Translations under genes and position numbers: made by a program
Shown here: positions 27,413 to 35,862 of the stretch, in pieces
Layout of the letters: each line of letters starts with the position of its first letter
Position numbering within the stretch: the first letter of the stretch is position 1
Notes under the pieces: generated by a model
Told to the model about the DNA's origin: nothing
What the model saw: the letters and a program-made list of their open reading frames with translations, nothing else
Databases searched by the model: none
DNA from: Pseudoclavibacter helvolus
GTDB lineage: Bacteria; Actinomycetota; Actinomycetes; Actinomycetales; Microbacteriaceae
NCBI RefSeq assembly: GCF_014191305.1
Contig: NZ_JACHWJ010000004.1
Span: forward strand, 372,001 to 436,000
Direction: 5' to 3'
Length of the DNA: 64,000 nucleotides

Positions 27413-28822
27413 ATGTTAGAAACCGAACTGAGCGGTGGCATCGTCGCGCCGCTCGCCGGCACGATGGTCGCCATCACCGATGTGCCAGACCCCGTTTTCG
27501 CCTCGAAGGCGATGGGCGACGGGTTCGCCGTGGCACCGAGCGCTGACGACGTCGTCGCGCCGTGCGCTGGAACCGTCATCATGGTCGCCAAGACGGCGCA
27601 TGCCTTTGGGATCCGCACCGACGAGGGCCTCGAGATCCTTGTCCACATGGGCATCGACACCGTCGAGCTCGAGGGGGCGCCGTTCTCGATGAACGTCGAG
27701 GTCGACGAGCGAGTCGAGGCTGGGCAGCCGCTCGGCCGCATGGATCTCGCGGCCGTCGAGGCGGCCGGCAAGAGCACGATGACCATGGTCATCTTCCTCA
27801 ACCTGGCCCAGAAAAAGGGGACCGTGGAGGCAGCGACCGGACCCATCGGGCTCGGCGAGCGTGCCGCGACCCTCGACATCCCCGAAGCGGATGCACCCGC
27901 ACCGGTCGCCGCACCGGTGGCGGAGGTCGCCGCGACGGGCAAGACGGACGTCGCTTCCGGGCACCCGTCTGGCAAGACGGGCTTCGACGCCGACTTCTTC
28001 GGCATTCCCGTTGCGCTCCCGCAGGGCAACGCCTACGCGTACTCGATCTTCCCGATCATCGTCGCCGCCTACCTGGCCTCGCTGCTCGAGCCTCAGCTCA
28101 AGAAGTACATCCCGTCGGTCGTGCGAATGATCTTCGCGCCCCTCCTCGAGGTGTTCATCATCTCGACCGTGATGCTCGTGGTCTTCGGCCCGATCATCAT
28201 GTTCATCTCGGGCGGCATCGCCAACGGCATCAACGGCGTGCTCGAGCTCAACTACGCCATCGCGGGGCTGGTCATCGGCGCCTTCTACCAGTGCCTTGTC
28301 ATCTTCGGTCTGCACTGGGCGGTCATCCCGCTCGTCGCCTCGCAAATCGCGATCGACGGCTCGTCGCCCCTCAACGCCATCATCTCGGCAACCATGGTCG
28401 CCCAGGGTGGCGGCGCGCTCGCGATCTGGATCAAGACCCGCAGCCAGAAGATCAAGACCCTCGCAGGCCCCGCGACCATCTCGGCGTTCGCCGGCATCAC
28501 CGAGCCGGCCATGTACGGCCTCAACCTCAAGTACGGGCGCGTCTTCATCACCGCCTCGGCGGGTGGCGCGGTCGGCGGGTTCCTCACGGGGCTCATGGAC
28601 GTCAACATGTACGGCTTCACGGGAGCGTTTGTCGGGTTCCCGTCGTTCGTCAACCCGGAGGGGCTCGACCACAGCTTCTGGGGCTTCCTCATCGCCTCGG
28701 CGGCGGCGCTTGTCGTTTCGCTCACGCTCACCTACTTCTTCGGGTACAGCGATAACGACCTCGAGACCGAGCGCGCCGTCAAGAAGGTCCGTCTCGGGAA
28801 GCGCGAGCCCGCGGGCGTCTAA
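27413..28822 (+). CDS. Rearranged PTS permease: EIIA fused to the C-terminal half of EIIC, no EIIB
   Basis: A 469-aa protein. Residues 1-150 are a glucose-type EIIA with catalytic His78 in EILVHMGIDTVEL and His63. A Pro/Ala linker (about 155-190) leads straight into 'FFGIPVALP', which in complete glucoside permeases (BglF/TreB type) lies about halfway through EIIC. The remainder (194-455) is intact, with IFGLHWAVIPLV and the substrate motif GITEP at 361-365. EIIB with its phospho-cysteine and the first roughly 150 residues of EIIC are absent. The family order is normally B-C-A. It could be a deleted relic, or it may need EIIB and the missing helices from another protein. Confidence 0.82.
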   Translation: MLETELSGGIVAPLAGTMVAITDVPDPVFASKAMGDGFAVAPSADDVVAPCAGTVIMVAKTAHAFGIRTDEGLEILVHMGIDTVELEGAPFSMNVEVDERVEAGQPLGRMDLAAVEAAGKSTMTMVIFLNLAQKKGTVEAATGPIGLGERAATLDIPEADAPAPVAAPVAEVAATGKTDVASGHPSGKTGFDADFFGIPVALPQGNAYAYSIFPIIVAAYLASLLEPQLKKYIPSVVRMIFAPLLEVFIISTVMLVVFGPIIMFISGGIANGINGVLELNYAIAGLVIGAFYQCLVIFGLHWAVIPLVASQIAIDGSSPLNAIISATMVAQGGGALAIWIKTRSQKIKTLAGPATISAFAGITEPAMYGLNLKYGRVFITASAGGAVGGFLTGLMDVNMYGFTGAFVGFPSFVNPEGLDHSFWGFLIASAAALVVSLTLTYFFGYSDNDLETERAVKKVRLGKREPAGV

Positions 28823-29628
28823 GGTTCCCTCTTCGCCACCTCGGTGGCGGTGAGGGGCGGCAGAGCGAAGACCCCGGTGGTCGGTCGAAGATGCGTACTC
28901 GAGCGGCTACCGGGGATTTTCGGTCTTGTCTGGCCCCTTGGCTCAGCAGCGATGCAGCCTTTGGCCCATTCACCCCGCACGTGGTCGATGTGCCGCGCGA
29001 CGAGCTCCTGCATCCGCTCCCGGTCTCGGTCGAGCGCGGCATCGATCATCGCCCTGTGCTCGAGAGTGGATGCGGTGAGCTGGCCGGCCTCGGCGAGCGG
29101 GAGCAGGTTGTGGAGTCGGCTGCGCTCGCGGGCTCGGCGGACGATCTGCACGAGCTCCGGGTTGCCGTGCAGCGCGAGGAAGGCCGTGTGGAAGTCGGTG
29201 TCCGCGGTCAGGTAGGTGACCATATCGTTTGCCTCCTCGGCACGCTCCATCGCCTCGACGAGCGGCCGGAGCGAGCGGATGCGCGCCTCGTCGTCGTCGC
29301 TGTGCCGCTCGGCGATGTCGCCCATGACGGGCACCTCGAGCAGCCGACGCACCTCCGCGAGATTGTCGAGCTCGGCGCGCGTGACCTCCGTCACCCGGAA
29401 GCCAGTGTTCGGGACGACCTCCACCATCCCGTCGCGCGCCAGTTCGAGCATCGCCTCGCGCACTGGCGTCGCCGACGAATCGAAGCGGGCAGCGAGCGCG
29501 GGGGCCGAGTAGACCTGACCGGGCGCCAGGTCGCCGCCGATGAGCGCGGCCCGCAGCTCGGCGGCCACGCGCTGCCGCACCGAGTCGCGGCGGCCCGCGC
29601 CAGGTGAGGGCCGGACGGCCGCGATCAT
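28819..29628 (-). CDS. GntR-family (FCD-type) transcriptional regulator
   Basis: A 269-aa regulator from ATG 29628. The N-terminal winged helix (about residues 15-75) contains 'APALAARFDSSATPVREAML' and 'DGMVEVVPNTGFRVTEV'. The all-helical FCD ligand domain (about 85-215) has the usual Asp/His metal-binding pattern (DTDFHTAFLALHG, LEHRAMIDAALDRD). A tail of about 35 residues follows the FCD domain and includes a CGCCACC/GGTGGCG hairpin in the DNA (28834-28849). It is the last gene of the racemase operon (ATGA overlap) and probably acts at the palindrome at 31600. Its stop overlaps the convergent PTS stop. Confidence 0.88.
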   Translation of the reverse strand: MIAAVRPSPGAGRRDSVRQRVAAELRAALIGGDLAPGQVYSAPALAARFDSSATPVREAMLELARDGMVEVVPNTGFRVTEVTRAELDNLAEVRRLLEVPVMGDIAERHSDDDEARIRSLRPLVEAMERAEEANDMVTYLTADTDFHTAFLALHGNPELVQIVRRARERSRLHNLLPLAEAGQLTASTLEHRAMIDAALDRDRERMQELVARHIDHVRGEWAKGCIAAEPRGQTRPKIPGSRSSTHLRPTTGVFALPPLTATEVAKREP

Positions 29629-30575
29629 CCGCGGCGCTCCGCGGCCTCGGCGATCGCCTGCGCAAGCACGAGATCCTCCCACGACATGCCAGCGCTCTTG
29701 AACACCACCGGCCGCCCACCGAGCAGCCGCTGGTCTCCGCGCACGAGTTCGGCCATCGGGATGAGGTCTTCGGCAACCAGCTCGCCCTCGCCGATGGCCA
29801 TGATGACGTCGCCGCACTCGCGCAAGGCGGCGCCGGAATCCTCGACGATCACGTCCGACCGCCCGAGCAGAGCCCCAGGCAGCTCGCGTGCATCCGGCGA
29901 GTGGGATCCCACGGCGACGACGACCGCGTCGGCACGCACGAGCTTGTCGTCGAAGAGCGGTGTCGTGGCGGTTGTCGTGCACAGGATGAGCCCCGCCGAG
30001 CGAGTGGCGGCTTCGGCCTCAGGGCTGCCGACCGCGACCACCGCGTCGAAATCTGTGCCGGGTGTAACGCGCGAGGGGGACCGGACGACCGACGTGACGT
30101 GTCCCATGGGGCGGGTGCCGTCGAGCACTGCCGTGACGGTGCGCACGTGAGCCCTGGCCTGCGGGCCTGCGCCGTACACGACGACATCCAGGGGGCCAGC
30201 GTCGCGCTCGAGCGCATCCTTGATCGCGGCGACCGACACCGCCGAGGTGCGGATGTCCGTGAGCGCCGGCCCGTCGATGAGGGCTCGCGGGCTGAGCGTC
30301 GCCGAGTCGAACAGCACGTAGAGCCCCTGGATGCGCGCGAGCCCCTGCGCGGGGTTGTCCGGTGCGATCGTCAGTAGCTTGATGCCCGTGCTCGTGGCCG
30401 TCTCGGCGGGCATGAGCAGGAACTCGCCGTGCTCGAGCGGCTCGAAGATGCGCGCGTGGTCGGTCTTGGGGCTGAAACCCTCGGCGAGTGCGTGACGGAG
30501 TGCATCCACTGCCGCCGTCGGCGTCAGCAGGGCCTCGACATCGTTCGCTCCGAGGAAGGGGATGCTCTCGCTCAT
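29625..30575 (-). CDS. Ornithine cyclodeaminase / mu-crystallin family protein, probable pyrroline-2-carboxylate reductase
   Basis: A 316-aa NAD(P)-dependent protein. The family fold is visible: 'GFLLMPAE'-like substrate part (GEFLLMPAETATSTGIKLLT), 'TDIRTSAVSVAAI', and the nucleotide site VVYGAGPQARAHVRTV near residue 130. Members are ornithine cyclodeaminases, alanine dehydrogenases or delta-1-pyrroline-2-carboxylate reductases. Next to a proline-racemase-family gene, the last, as in hydroxyproline and D-proline pathways, is the best guess. ATGA overlaps join it to both neighbours. Confidence 0.82.
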   Translation of the reverse strand: MSESIPFLGANDVEALLTPTAAVDALRHALAEGFSPKTDHARIFEPLEHGEFLLMPAETATSTGIKLLTIAPDNPAQGLARIQGLYVLFDSATLSPRALIDGPALTDIRTSAVSVAAIKDALERDAGPLDVVVYGAGPQARAHVRTVTAVLDGTRPMGHVTSVVRSPSRVTPGTDFDAVVAVGSPEAEAATRSAGLILCTTTATTPLFDDKLVRADAVVVAVGSHSPDARELPGALLGRSDVIVEDSGAALRECGDVIMAIGEGELVAEDLIPMAELVRGDQRLLGGRPVVFKSAGMSWEDLVLAQAIAEAAERRG

Positions 30576-31585
30576 CGCAGCACAAACCCTGGGGTCATCT
30601 CGTCGCGCGGGTCGACCTCGAAGACGTGTTCACCGGTCTTGTGGGCGATGCCGGAGACCTGAGTTGTCGTCGCGCGGCGTCCTTCCTCGACACTCTCGGC
30701 GACCACGCGGGCCAGGAACCTGGAGCCGACGATCGAGTCGTGCACCAGCTCGGCGCCAACCGGCAGCTTCCCATCCTCGGTGAGCGTCGCGACCCGGGCG
30801 CAGGTGCCGGAGCCGCAGGGCGAGCGGTCGAGCTCGCCGTCGGCGAAGACCGTCGCGTTGCGCTGGCGGACGATCCCGTCCGCGCTGTGGTCGGTGAACA
30901 GGATGGTTCCGTAGATGCCGTTCAAGCGACTGTCGCTCGGATGCTCGGCGTGCGCTGAGTCGTTCAGGAGCCATTTGACCTCGCGGCCGAACGCGATGAC
31001 CTCGCTCACATCCTCCGGCTCGATCGAGAGCCCGACCGAGCTCGCATCCACCTGCGCGTAGGTGGCCCCCGCAAAGGTGATGTCGGCGAGCACCTCGCCG
31101 CGTGAAGTCTGCACGGGCACGCGTTTCGTGAGCACGTAGCCTGGGACGTTGATGAAGTCGGCCCCGGTGACAGCGCCTTCGTCGTCGGTGTGCACCCTTG
31201 CCGTGACGCGCCCAGACGGGACGTCGATGATCACATCCGTGATGCCGCTCGAGTCGGCGGCGACGATACCGGACTCGATGGCCCACACGCCGAGCGCGAT
31301 CGTGCCGTGGCCGCACGCCGTCGAGAAGCCGTCTTTGTGCCAGAAGAGCACCCCGAAGTGCGCGCCTTCGTCGTCGGGCGCGACGATGAAGCCGCCGTAC
31401 ATGTCCGCGTGCCCGCGTGGTTCGAAGCACAGGATCTGGCGCACCCGGCCAACCGCGAGGGAGTCGATCGCGGAGACGCGCTTAGCCGCAACATCCGATC
31501 CCTCGATCGGGATTCCCAGGTCGGGGACGATCCGGAATGGCTCTCCGGCCGTGTGGTAATCGATTGTCGAGTAGCGCTCGCGCAT
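30572..31585 (-). CDS. Proline racemase family protein (hydroxyproline epimerase or 3-hydroxyproline dehydratase type)
   Basis: A 337-aa enzyme. The two active-site positions are Cys91 (STACGHGTIALG) and Cys257 (DRSPCGSGT). In this family a Cys/Cys pair is found in racemases and 4-hydroxyproline 2-epimerases, whereas trans-3-hydroxyproline dehydratases normally have Thr at the second site. The surrounding text (FEPRGHADMYGGF, FGVLFWHKDGFST) nevertheless looks like the dehydratase subgroup, so the activity is open. It is first in its operon; ATG 31585 follows GAGGAGGG. The palindrome at 31600-31615 is just upstream. Confidence 0.85.
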   Translation of the reverse strand: MRERYSTIDYHTAGEPFRIVPDLGIPIEGSDVAAKRVSAIDSLAVGRVRQILCFEPRGHADMYGGFIVAPDDEGAHFGVLFWHKDGFSTACGHGTIALGVWAIESGIVAADSSGITDVIIDVPSGRVTARVHTDDEGAVTGADFINVPGYVLTKRVPVQTSRGEVLADITFAGATYAQVDASSVGLSIEPEDVSEVIAFGREVKWLLNDSAHAEHPSDSRLNGIYGTILFTDHSADGIVRQRNATVFADGELDRSPCGSGTCARVATLTEDGKLPVGAELVHDSIVGSRFLARVVAESVEEGRRATTTQVSGIAHKTGEHVFEVDPRDEMTPGFVLR

Positions 31586-31599
31586 GGACCCTCCTCGGG

Positions 31600-31615
31600 T
31601 ATTGCAATTGCAATA
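31600..31615. promoter_or_regulatory. Perfect 16-bp palindromic operator of the racemase operon
   Basis: TATTGCAATTGCAATA is a perfect palindrome 14 bases upstream of the racemase start codon and stands out as AT-rich in GC-rich DNA. FCD-type GntR proteins bind short palindromes of this kind. The operon's own GntR protein is the natural candidate. Confidence 0.7.
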
Positions 31616-31715
31616 ACACTAGAGCAGAAGGGGCCAGGAGGACAGGATGGATTCGTGACACGCGACGCGCGCAGACTTCGGACTTCGCCTAGAACATAGC
31701 TACGATGGTGCGGTC

Positions 31716-32753
31716 ATGAACTCGTACCTGCTCCACGCCGACGCGGACGCGTTCTTCGCGTCGGTCGCCCTGCGTGACCGGCCGGAGCTCGCTGCCAAGC
31801 CCGTCGCTGCGGTTGCGCACCTGTTCATCGCGAGCGCGAATTACCCGGCGCGGGAGTTCGGCATCCACGCTGGGATGCTCGTGACCGAAGCGCGGGAGCT
31901 GTGCCCGCGCATCCTCCTCGTCGAGTCCTACCGCCAGGAGGTCGAGTCGGTGGGGGATGCGCTCTACGCGCTCTTCGACTCCATCGCGCGGGGCATCGAG
32001 CCTGGCTCGATCGAGGAGGCCTTCCTCGATGTCGGGGCCCGCACGCTCGAGGAGGCGCTTGAGGTTGCACACGAGTTGCGGCGCCGCGCCGCAACGGAGC
32101 TGCGCATCCCGGTCAGTGTCGGAATCGGGCGGACGAAGCTCATGGCAAAGCTCGCGTCGCGTGCGGCGAAGCCGGACGGCGTGCACGTCATCGACGAGGC
32201 GCGCGAGCTCGAGCTGCGCACCGAGCTGCCGATCGGGGAGGTGTGGGGCATCGGCGCGCGCACCGAGGCGCGGCTGATCAAGCTCGGAGTCGCGCGCATC
32301 GGTGACGTGGATGTCATCCCGCGCGACGAGCTCCTGCGCGTCTGCGGGACAGGGATGGCGAGGCGGCTCTGGCGTATCCGCGCCGGTACCGACGAGGCGA
32401 CGATCTCGCCCATCAGGCACCGCACGACGCTCACCTCGGAGTCGTCGACCTCGGGCTACGCTCGCGCCGACCGAACACCGGAAGAGGTGCTCGAGGGGTG
32501 CGTCGAGCGCGTCTGCCACCGGGCGACCCGAGCGGGTCTCAGTGCGACGGGCATGAAGCTCGAGCTGCGCCCGCTTGGGCTGGGTCCTGTCAGGGAGAAG
32601 TACCAGGGCATCGACTCGAGCGCCTCGTTCGAGGTGTGGATGCCCGTCGCGAAGAAGCTGCTCGCCGCGTCGAATACCTCTGAGCTTGAGTCCGCGAGTG
32701 TGACCCTGACTGGCCTCGTGCCGGTCGAGATGGTGCAGCCGACGCTCTTCTGA
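31716..32753 (+). CDS. dinB: DNA polymerase IV (Y family)
   Basis: A 345-aa translesion polymerase. Metal-binding Asp9/Asp11 lie in HADADAFFASV, and the second acidic motif GSIEEAFLDV is at about residues 98-106. Helix-hairpin-helix-like 'IGEVWGIGARTEARL' near 170 and a little-finger domain follow. The C-terminal QPTLF is a sliding-clamp-binding motif. The ATG at 31716 lies ten bases after TACGAT, a weak -10 box, so the mRNA may be leaderless. No convincing SOS box is seen. Confidence 0.92.
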   Translation: MNSYLLHADADAFFASVALRDRPELAAKPVAAVAHLFIASANYPAREFGIHAGMLVTEARELCPRILLVESYRQEVESVGDALYALFDSIARGIEPGSIEEAFLDVGARTLEEALEVAHELRRRAATELRIPVSVGIGRTKLMAKLASRAAKPDGVHVIDEARELELRTELPIGEVWGIGARTEARLIKLGVARIGDVDVIPRDELLRVCGTGMARRLWRIRAGTDEATISPIRHRTTLTSESSTSGYARADRTPEEVLEGCVERVCHRATRAGLSATGMKLELRPLGLGPVREKYQGIDSSASFEVWMPVAKKLLAASNTSELESASVTLTGLVPVEMVQPTLF

Positions 32754-32872
32754 GCTGCGCAGTCTGACGGTTCGCCTCCGCCGCTGCTCTCGCCGTTTCG
32801 CCCGCCCGCCGCCCTGGCTCTACGCTGAACTGCAGATCGCGGGATGCGCGAGCGGACGAGACGAGGACCCGA

Positions 32873-34054
32873 ATGGCAAGCAGCACCTCGCCGCGTGAGA
32901 GCATCCTCCGCCCAATCTCGGCCGGTGTCGTCTCAGCACTCGTGGCGTTCACGAGCTCGTTCATCGTCGTGCTGACGGGCCTCAGCGCCGTAGGGGCGAG
33001 TCCAGACCAGGCGTCGAGCGGGCTCCTCGCGGTGAGCGTCACCATGGGCCTCGGCTGCATCATCCTCGCGACTTGGACGCGCCTACCGATCACGGTCGCT
33101 TGGTCGACGCCGGGGGCGGCGCTGCTCGCAGCAACGGGAACCGTGGATGGCGGCTGGCCCGTGGCGGTCGGCGCCTTCCTCGTGACGGGCATCCTCATCG
33201 TCGCCACGGGGCTCATCCCGCAGCTCGGCGCGCTCGTGGCGCGCATCCCCGTCTCCGTCGCGCAGGCCATGCTCGCGGGGGTGCTGTTCCAGCTCTGCCT
33301 CGGCCCCATCACGGGCATGGCGGAGAACCCGCTGGCGGTCGCGCCCGTCGTCGTGGCCTGGCTGCTCGCGCTGCGATTCCTGCCGCGCTGGGCCGCGCCG
33401 CTCGCGTTCCTCGTCGCCGCGGTGGTGATCGGCGTGCATATCGTCTCGTCAGGAGCTTCGATCCAGGCGGCAGACCTGGCACCGCGCGTGCAGTTCACCG
33501 CGCCGGAGTTCTCGGTAGCCGGGATGATCGGCATCGCACTTCCGCTGTACCTCGTGACGATGGCCTCCCAGAACGTGCCAGGCGTCGCCGTTATGAAGGG
33601 CCTCGGCTACGAGGTGCCTTGGCGTCGGTCGCTCATCGCCACGGGCATCGGCACCGTCGCCGGCGCCCCCGCGGGTGGGCACGCCATCAACCTCGCGGCC
33701 ATTAGCGCCGCCCTCGCAGCGGGACCGGAGGCTGGTGAGGATCGCTCACGGCGGTGGATCGCGAGCGTCACGAACGGCGTTGTTGTCATTATCCTCGGCG
33801 TCGCCTCCGCCGCCTTCGGGACGTTGGTGCTGCTCGCTCCGGCTGGCGTCATCGCGGCCGTCGCCGGGCTCGCCCTCATCGGCACGCTCGCCGCGTCGCT
33901 CAAGGCGGCGGTGGCTGACACCGGGGAGCTCGTACCGGCCGTTGTCACGTTCGCGACCGCCGCATCCGGTATCGCCATCGGCGGCGTCAGCGCGGCGTTC
34001 TGGGCGCTCGTGGCGGGCCTCATCGTGCGCTTCGTCGTCTGGCCCCGCAGGTAG
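32873..34054 (+). CDS. benE: BenE-family benzoate/aromatic acid transporter
   Basis: A 393-aa membrane protein with about 11-12 helices. It shows the BenE pattern: N-terminal 'ISAGVVSALVAFTSSFIVVLTGL', a central 'VAWSTPGAALLAATG', and 'PLYLVTMASQNVPGVAVMKGLGYEVPWRRSL' with 'GAPAGGHAINLAAISAALAAGPEA'. Relatives import benzoate with protons, and no benzoate degradation genes are in the window, so the true substrate is unsure. It is a single gene, 119 bases after dinB. Confidence 0.88.
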   Translation: MASSTSPRESILRPISAGVVSALVAFTSSFIVVLTGLSAVGASPDQASSGLLAVSVTMGLGCIILATWTRLPITVAWSTPGAALLAATGTVDGGWPVAVGAFLVTGILIVATGLIPQLGALVARIPVSVAQAMLAGVLFQLCLGPITGMAENPLAVAPVVVAWLLALRFLPRWAAPLAFLVAAVVIGVHIVSSGASIQAADLAPRVQFTAPEFSVAGMIGIALPLYLVTMASQNVPGVAVMKGLGYEVPWRRSLIATGIGTVAGAPAGGHAINLAAISAALAAGPEAGEDRSRRWIASVTNGVVVIILGVASAAFGTLVLLAPAGVIAAVAGLALIGTLAASLKAAVADTGELVPAVVTFATAASGIAIGGVSAAFWALVAGLIVRFVVWPRR

Positions 34055-34097
34055 GGAGTGTCAGACACAAGCTAGGCCCGTCCGCCCAGCCGCCCGC

Positions 34098-34370
34098 TCA
34101 GTCGTTGCGCGGCGCCGTGAGGCGCACGATGACAAGGTACACGGCGAGCGAGACGATGGTGCCCACGATCGCCGAGGTCCAGTTCGGCAGGGAGAACGGG
34201 TTGCTGGTGCTGCTCCAGAACAGGACGCTGCCGAGCCAGCCGCCGAAGAGCGCGCCGAGCGCGCCGACGAAGAGGGGAGCCACCCAGTCGTCCTGCCTGC
34301 GGGTCGGCAGGAAGCGCTTCGCGATCACCCCTGCAAGCAGACCGATGGCGAGGAAGGCGAAGTAGCTCAC
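34098..34370 (-). CDS. GlsB/YeaQ/YmgE-family small membrane protein
   Basis: A 90-aa protein from GTG 34370 with three hydrophobic segments, starting VSYFAFLAIGLLAGVIAKRF and including 'GALGALFGGWLGSVLF'. This Gly-rich pattern matches the transglycosylase-associated YeaQ/YmgE family, small stress-linked membrane proteins of unclear mechanism. It overlaps the upstream CDF gene by GTGA and is the last gene of a seven-gene run beginning at 39960. Confidence 0.82.
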   Translation of the reverse strand: MSYFAFLAIGLLAGVIAKRFLPTRRQDDWVAPLFVGALGALFGGWLGSVLFWSSTSNPFSLPNWTSAIVGTIVSLAVYLVIVRLTAPRND

Positions 34371-35350
34371 GCGTGCTCCTGGGATTCGGGGGAAGATTCG
34401 ATGGGCTTGAGGTCCCGGTAGGCAAACGACGGGATGTCTGCGACCGGAATCAGGACAACGTCCTGCAGCTTCCAATCCAGCTCACGACAATCCTGCGTGA
34501 GTTGCTCGAGCTCCGCCAACTCGAGCGCGTGGCCTTCGTGGGGGACGACAAAGACTTCCGCCTGCAGCTCGTGCCCTTGGTCTCTCACCCGGCAGCCGAC
34601 CCGCGCGACCCACTGGCGGGCATCCACGAGGGAATTCAGCTGGCCGGCAAGCGGATGCGGGCGCTTGCCGTCATACGTGCGCGCCTGCTCGTCCATGAGG
34701 TCGAGGACCGCGATGCGCAGGTTGCGGACCCCGTCGTACATGATGCTCGCGGAGATGAAGAGCGCTGCGACAGAGTCGAGCCACCAGAGGCCGATGCCGA
34801 TGCCGGCAACGCCGACCGCAGAGCCGACGGCTGTCTGCCAATCGGCCTTGTTCATGTCGGCATCGGCATACAGGACCTTGTCGTGCAGCTCCGAAGCGAG
34901 CTTCATCTTGCGGTGCCCGATGATGACGGGGGGCCACGCGATGAACAGCATGACGCCGATCATCAGCCACCCCAGCCAGATCTGCTGCCCGAACAGCTCG
35001 ACGGAGCCGATCGTCGGATGCTCCTGCGCGAGCAGGCCGGAACTCGAATCGACGATGAGGAACACTGCCATCGACGTCAGCGCGATCCCGGAGACGAGAT
35101 GCCCGATTGCCACGGCTCGGTGGTAGCCGTACGGGTGCTCGACCGTCGCCGCCTTGCGGCTGATGCGAGCGGCGATGAGGAACGCGAACGGCGGGATGAA
35201 CGACAGCAGGTCTTCGAGCCAGGCCGCCTTCATCGCCTGCGAGTTGCCGAGTACGAGGTAGACGAGCGTCACCGTGACGGTCAGGAAGCCGATCGTGATC
35301 CATTCGAGCCGGATCGCCTGACGCCGTACCTTCTCGCTGGAGTCGCTCAT
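34367..35350 (-). CDS. Cation diffusion facilitator (CDF) metal transporter
   Basis: A 327-aa CDF protein exporting divalent metal by proton exchange. Six helices lie in the first 210 residues. Acidic residues Glu46/Asp47 in helix 2 and the Asp cluster in 'YADADMNKADW' (helix 5) replace the common HxxxD sites, so the metal may not be zinc. EHPYGYHR at 71-78 is the family signature. The C-terminal cytoplasmic domain (about 240-310) is present. It overlaps its upstream lipoprotein gene and downstream GlsB-like gene by four bases each. Confidence 0.88.
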   Translation of the reverse strand: MSDSSEKVRRQAIRLEWITIGFLTVTVTLVYLVLGNSQAMKAAWLEDLLSFIPPFAFLIAARISRKAATVEHPYGYHRAVAIGHLVSGIALTSMAVFLIVDSSSGLLAQEHPTIGSVELFGQQIWLGWLMIGVMLFIAWPPVIIGHRKMKLASELHDKVLYADADMNKADWQTAVGSAVGVAGIGIGLWWLDSVAALFISASIMYDGVRNLRIAVLDLMDEQARTYDGKRPHPLAGQLNSLVDARQWVARVGCRVRDQGHELQAEVFVVPHEGHALELAELEQLTQDCRELDWKLQDVVLIPVADIPSFAYRDLKPIESSPESQEHA

Positions 35351-35853
35351 GAGGCCGCCTCGGCGAGGTACGTCTCGAGCTCTACGAGGAACGCGTTCTC
35401 GCCCATCGGCGTGAGCATCACGTGGGAGGCTTTGCCGCCCGCGGCGTCCTCCGTCTCCAGGAACGGCCTCGTCGACCCGGCTTCGTCAACGAACGGGGAG
35501 TCGTCGCGAAACCCCGCGATCGCCAGGTCGAGGTTTCCGTCCTCGAGACCTTGCACGAGGGCCGCCTCGGAGCCCGCAACCCAGGTGACGGATGCATCCA
35601 TCTCCTCAGCGAACCCCTCGACGAGTTCGACCTCGACGCCCGTCGGCTCAGTACCCGCGCTAGTACTCGTGAACGGCGGATTGTGTGAGATCCCGACCCG
35701 CAGCTCACCACCACGAACTCGGTCGAGCGTTCCGTCCGGGTCGCTGGGGATACGCATCCCGCATCCCGAGATCGTCACGGCGACGAGCACCGACGCGAGC
35801 ACCGCCAAGACCGGCCGTCCAGCTTTTCTCGCACCCCAAACGCGCAGAGCCAT
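35347..35853 (-). CDS. Half-length solute-binding-like lipoprotein
   Basis: A 168-aa protein. The signal peptide ends in the lipobox VTISGC with Cys31. The mature part 'GELRVGISHNPPFTSTSAGTEPTG' followed by 'VEVELVEGFAEEMDASVTWV' is the first lobe of a family-3 amino-acid-type binding protein. It stops after about 135 mature residues, whereas complete proteins have about 240, so the second lobe is mostly missing. It may be a truncated binding protein turned sensor or scavenger. It sits nine bases after the glycosyltransferase stop and overlaps the CDF gene (ATGA). Confidence 0.75.
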   Translation of the reverse strand: MALRVWGARKAGRPVLAVLASVLVAVTISGCGMRIPSDPDGTLDRVRGGELRVGISHNPPFTSTSAGTEPTGVEVELVEGFAEEMDASVTWVAGSEAALVQGLEDGNLDLAIAGFRDDSPFVDEAGSTRPFLETEDAAGGKASHVMLTPMGENAFLVELETYLAEAAS

Positions 35854-35862
35854 ACCCCGAGC

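Noticed and set aside
31681-31715. Possible LexA/SOS box before dinB (GAACATAGCTACG)
   Set aside because: Only one half resembles the actinobacterial GAAC-N4-GTTC form; the other half is absent.
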